Part shown: piece by piece, positions 62,595-64,000 of the stretch
How positions within the stretch are numbered: the stretch's first letter is position 1
How the letters are laid out: every line of letters starts with the position of its first letter
Assembly (NCBI RefSeq): GCF_001425625.1
Contig: NZ_LMCP01000007.1
Span: 65,884-129,883 of the forward strand
Reading direction: 5' to 3'
From: Mesorhizobium sp. Root102
GTDB lineage: Bacteria > Pseudomonadota > Alphaproteobacteria > Rhizobiales > Rhizobiaceae
Length of the DNA stretch: 64,000 nucleotides
The notes under the pieces: model-generated
What the model was told of the DNA's origin: nothing
Seen by the model: only the letters and a program-made list of their open reading frames with translations
The model's database searches: none
Program-made: the position numbers and the translations under genes

Positions 62595-63296
62595 ATGAAG
62601 CCACTGATCGTGATATGCTCGCATGACGCGGAGTTCTATCTGGTGCTCAGCCACATCCTTGGCGTGGACGGCTTCACCAGTGCGCTGGCCAGCAACGTCG
62701 ATGAAATGTTCGAATTGGCCGCCGAAACACCGGTCCAGGCCTGGGTGCTGGATTGCCGGCCGGACAATCGGATGTCGGACAATTGTAGCCGGCTCAGGCA
62801 GGACGCCAGAACAAGCGCCCTCCCCGTCATTGCGCTGATCGCAGCCGGTGCCGAGAGCCAGCATCTGGCGTTATTGAAGTCTGGAGTCGACGAAAGTTTT
62901 ATGAGGCCACTGGCGCCGGCTAAGCTGCTCGACTACCTGCATTCCAAACTCGGAACCGGCCGACAGTCCGGCAACCGAACGCAGGCTGTTATGTCGCTGA
63001 ACTATGGTGACATCGAAATGATGGTGGACAGCCATCACGTGCGTTGCAACGGCAGAGAGATCCTGCTGGGACCGATCGAGTTCAGGCTGCTGCGTCATAT
63101 GCTCGAGAACCCCGAAAAGGTGCTCAGCCGCGACGAATTGATCGCGGTGGCCTGGCCGGGCAATGTTTACGTCGGTCCGCGCACGGTGGATGTTCATATC
63201 AGCCGCCTGCGAAAGTCACTTAAGCATTCCTCGCATGGTGACATCATTCGCACCGTAAGACTCGGTGGATATGCGCTGGAATATCACCCGTTTTGA
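62595..63296 (+). CDS. OmpR-type response regulator with degenerate receiver (paralog)
   Basis: 233 residues, a close relative of the protein encoded at 45010: both start MKPLIVICS and continue DAEFYL, both keep VLDCR, and both have Arg for the conserved Lys (here SFMRPLAPAK). The winged-helix domain is intact (LLGPIEFRLLRHMLENPEKV; VDVHISRLRKSL). The receiver lacks the usual acidic pair, so phosphorylation is doubtful. No kinase gene is adjacent. It follows the M24 hydrolase gene and may regulate the catabolic genes or act with its paralog. Confidence 0.88.
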   Translation: MKPLIVICSHDAEFYLVLSHILGVDGFTSALASNVDEMFELAAETPVQAWVLDCRPDNRMSDNCSRLRQDARTSALPVIALIAAGAESQHLALLKSGVDESFMRPLAPAKLLDYLHSKLGTGRQSGNRTQAVMSLNYGDIEMMVDSHHVRCNGREILLGPIEFRLLRHMLENPEKVLSRDELIAVAWPGNVYVGPRTVDVHISRLRKSLKHSSHGDIIRTVRLGGYALEYHPF

Positions 63297-63388
63297 CCGA
63301 TGGCGTTCACCGGCAGGCAACAGGCACTGTCATGGTGCGCCTTACGTCGCCGGTGACGATTGCCTGGATTTGCGCGCGATGGGGCTCG

Positions 63389-64000
63389 TTAGGCTTCATC
63401 GTGCACCTGTGAGCCAGGCACAGCCGAGAGAAGGTGGCGCACATAAGGATCAAAAGGGGGTCGGTACAACGTCTCGGTCTCTCCTAGTGTGACGACCTTG
63501 CCGCCGCGCAGTACCACAACCCTGTCGGCGATCGACCGTACGACTGCCAAATCGTGGGAGATAAAAAGCAACGTAAGATTTAGATCGCGCCGCAGGTTTA
63601 GAAGAAGTTCGACTATTCCTGCTTGAACCGAGACGTCGAGGGCCGTCAATATCTCATCGCAAATCAATATCTTAGGCTTTGCAATCAAACTTCGTGCGAT
63701 CGCCACACGCTGTCTTTGGCCACCAGAAAGTTCGTGAGGATAGCGACGCTCAAACGACGTCGGCAGCGCAACTTCTTCCAAGCATCTCGCGACGTGCTGT
63801 CGGGCTTCGCCGGCCGTCACGGTTTCGAAGGAAGCTAAAGCGTCAGCCAGGATGTGTCCGACGCGGCGCCGCGGATTGAGCGAGAGGTCAGGGTTCTGGA
63901 ACACAAAGCCAATATTCTGCTTGTCCGCGGCACTACGACCTCGCAGGTTTGGCGCTAGCTCCTTTCCGCGACAGGTGATGCAGCCGCTTGTATAGGGAAC
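63389..64000 (-). CDS. Oligopeptide/dipeptide ABC transporter ATPase (OppF/DppF-like), partial
   Basis: The frame runs off the right edge; about 203 C-terminal residues are present. Q-loop FVFQNPDLSLNPRRRVG, signature ELSGGQRQRVAIARSL, Walker B ILICDEILTALDVSVQ and switch His in LLFISHDLAVVR are all seen; Walker A lies outside the window. CITCRGKEL-type insertions and RRRVGHILADAL are typical of the peptide-transport class. Transporter partners are expected beyond the edge. The 92 bases between this and the response regulator contain no gene. Confidence 0.92.
   Translation of the reverse strand, partial: VPYTSGCITCRGKELAPNLRGRSAADKQNIGFVFQNPDLSLNPRRRVGHILADALASFETVTAGEARQHVARCLEEVALPTSFERRYPHELSGGQRQRVAIARSLIAKPKILICDEILTALDVSVQAGIVELLLNLRRDLNLTLLFISHDLAVVRSIADRVVVLRGGKVVTLGETETLYRPPFDPYVRHLLSAVPGSQVHDEA

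Noticed and set aside
1..64000. tRNA, rRNA, attachment site or replication origin
   Set aside because: No sequence with the expected conserved elements was recognised on either strand; a tRNA scan and a search for repeats at island edges would be needed to exclude them.

Overview
The window is GC-rich and densely coded. It looks like the accessory genome (a symbiosis-island, ICE or plasmid type region) of an alphaproteobacterium of the order Hyphomicrobiales, most likely Mesorhizobium or a close relative. Evidence for this: a traI-trbBCDEJKLFGHI operon in the gene order of rhizobial and Ti plasmids, a MucR/Ros regulator, an alphaproteobacterial LexA box (GTTC-N7-GTTC), an ectoine-type Ehu transporter, and many small rhizobial-style orphan genes. 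The taxon is inferred from gene content. No rRNA, tRNA or CRISPR array was recognised.

Layout. (1) 1-392: the start of a metallo-beta-lactamase-fold gene cut by the window edge. (2) 677-1134: a frameshifted umuC relic. (3) 1138-12385: a complete Ti-type mating-pair-formation operon (trbI to trbB) led by the acyl-homoserine-lactone synthase gene traI, with the receptor gene traR divergent. (4) 12451-15444: an AceE/transketolase-like enzyme divergent from an Lrp/AsnC regulator. (5) 16209-38195: a defence/conflict island. It holds a Fic enzyme behind five 24-bp tandem repeats, a dppC relic, a YhaN/YhaO (Rad50/Mre11-like) pair, a TrlF-type PHP-ATPase, Cys-rich orphans, a Septu-like ATPase-HNH pair, a nucleotidyltransferase-HEPN fusion, and a three-gene operon of a membrane-anchored TerB protein, a BrxD-like ATPase and an Lhr/BrxHI-like helicase. 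(6) 38651-44347: mucR, an IS481-family relic, an ECF sigma factor with a membrane partner, TetR with a RibD/DHFR-like reductase, a small LexA-box locus and an SRAP gene. (7) 45010-63296: amino-acid-like metabolism, starting and ending with two paralogous degenerate response regulators. (8) 63389-64000: the end of an oligopeptide-type ABC ATPase gene.

How the genes may work together. The tra/trb block should build a quorum-sensing-controlled conjugation pore; no coupling protein, relaxase or oriT is in view. The 45-50 kb operon (GHMP kinase, cysteine-synthase-like PLP enzyme, MFS transporter, GNAT acetyltransferase) reads like synthesis and export of a modified amino acid. The 55-62 kb block (Ehu-like ABC transporter, DoeB-like deacetylase, threonine-synthase-like enzyme, M24 hydrolase, GntR/HutC regulator) reads like uptake and breakdown of one. 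A shared AGGTATA/CCAGG operator ties the MmgE/PrpD gene at 49.9 kb to that catabolic regulon. An AbiE toxin-antitoxin pair, a secreted nuclease and a BRCT protein lie between them.

The most promising undescribed system is the TerB / BrxD-like / BrxHI-like operon at 31434-38195. Its TerB protein carries a signal peptide, a peptidoglycan-binding domain and a transmembrane anchor, which could couple the cell envelope to a cytosolic ATPase-helicase pair.
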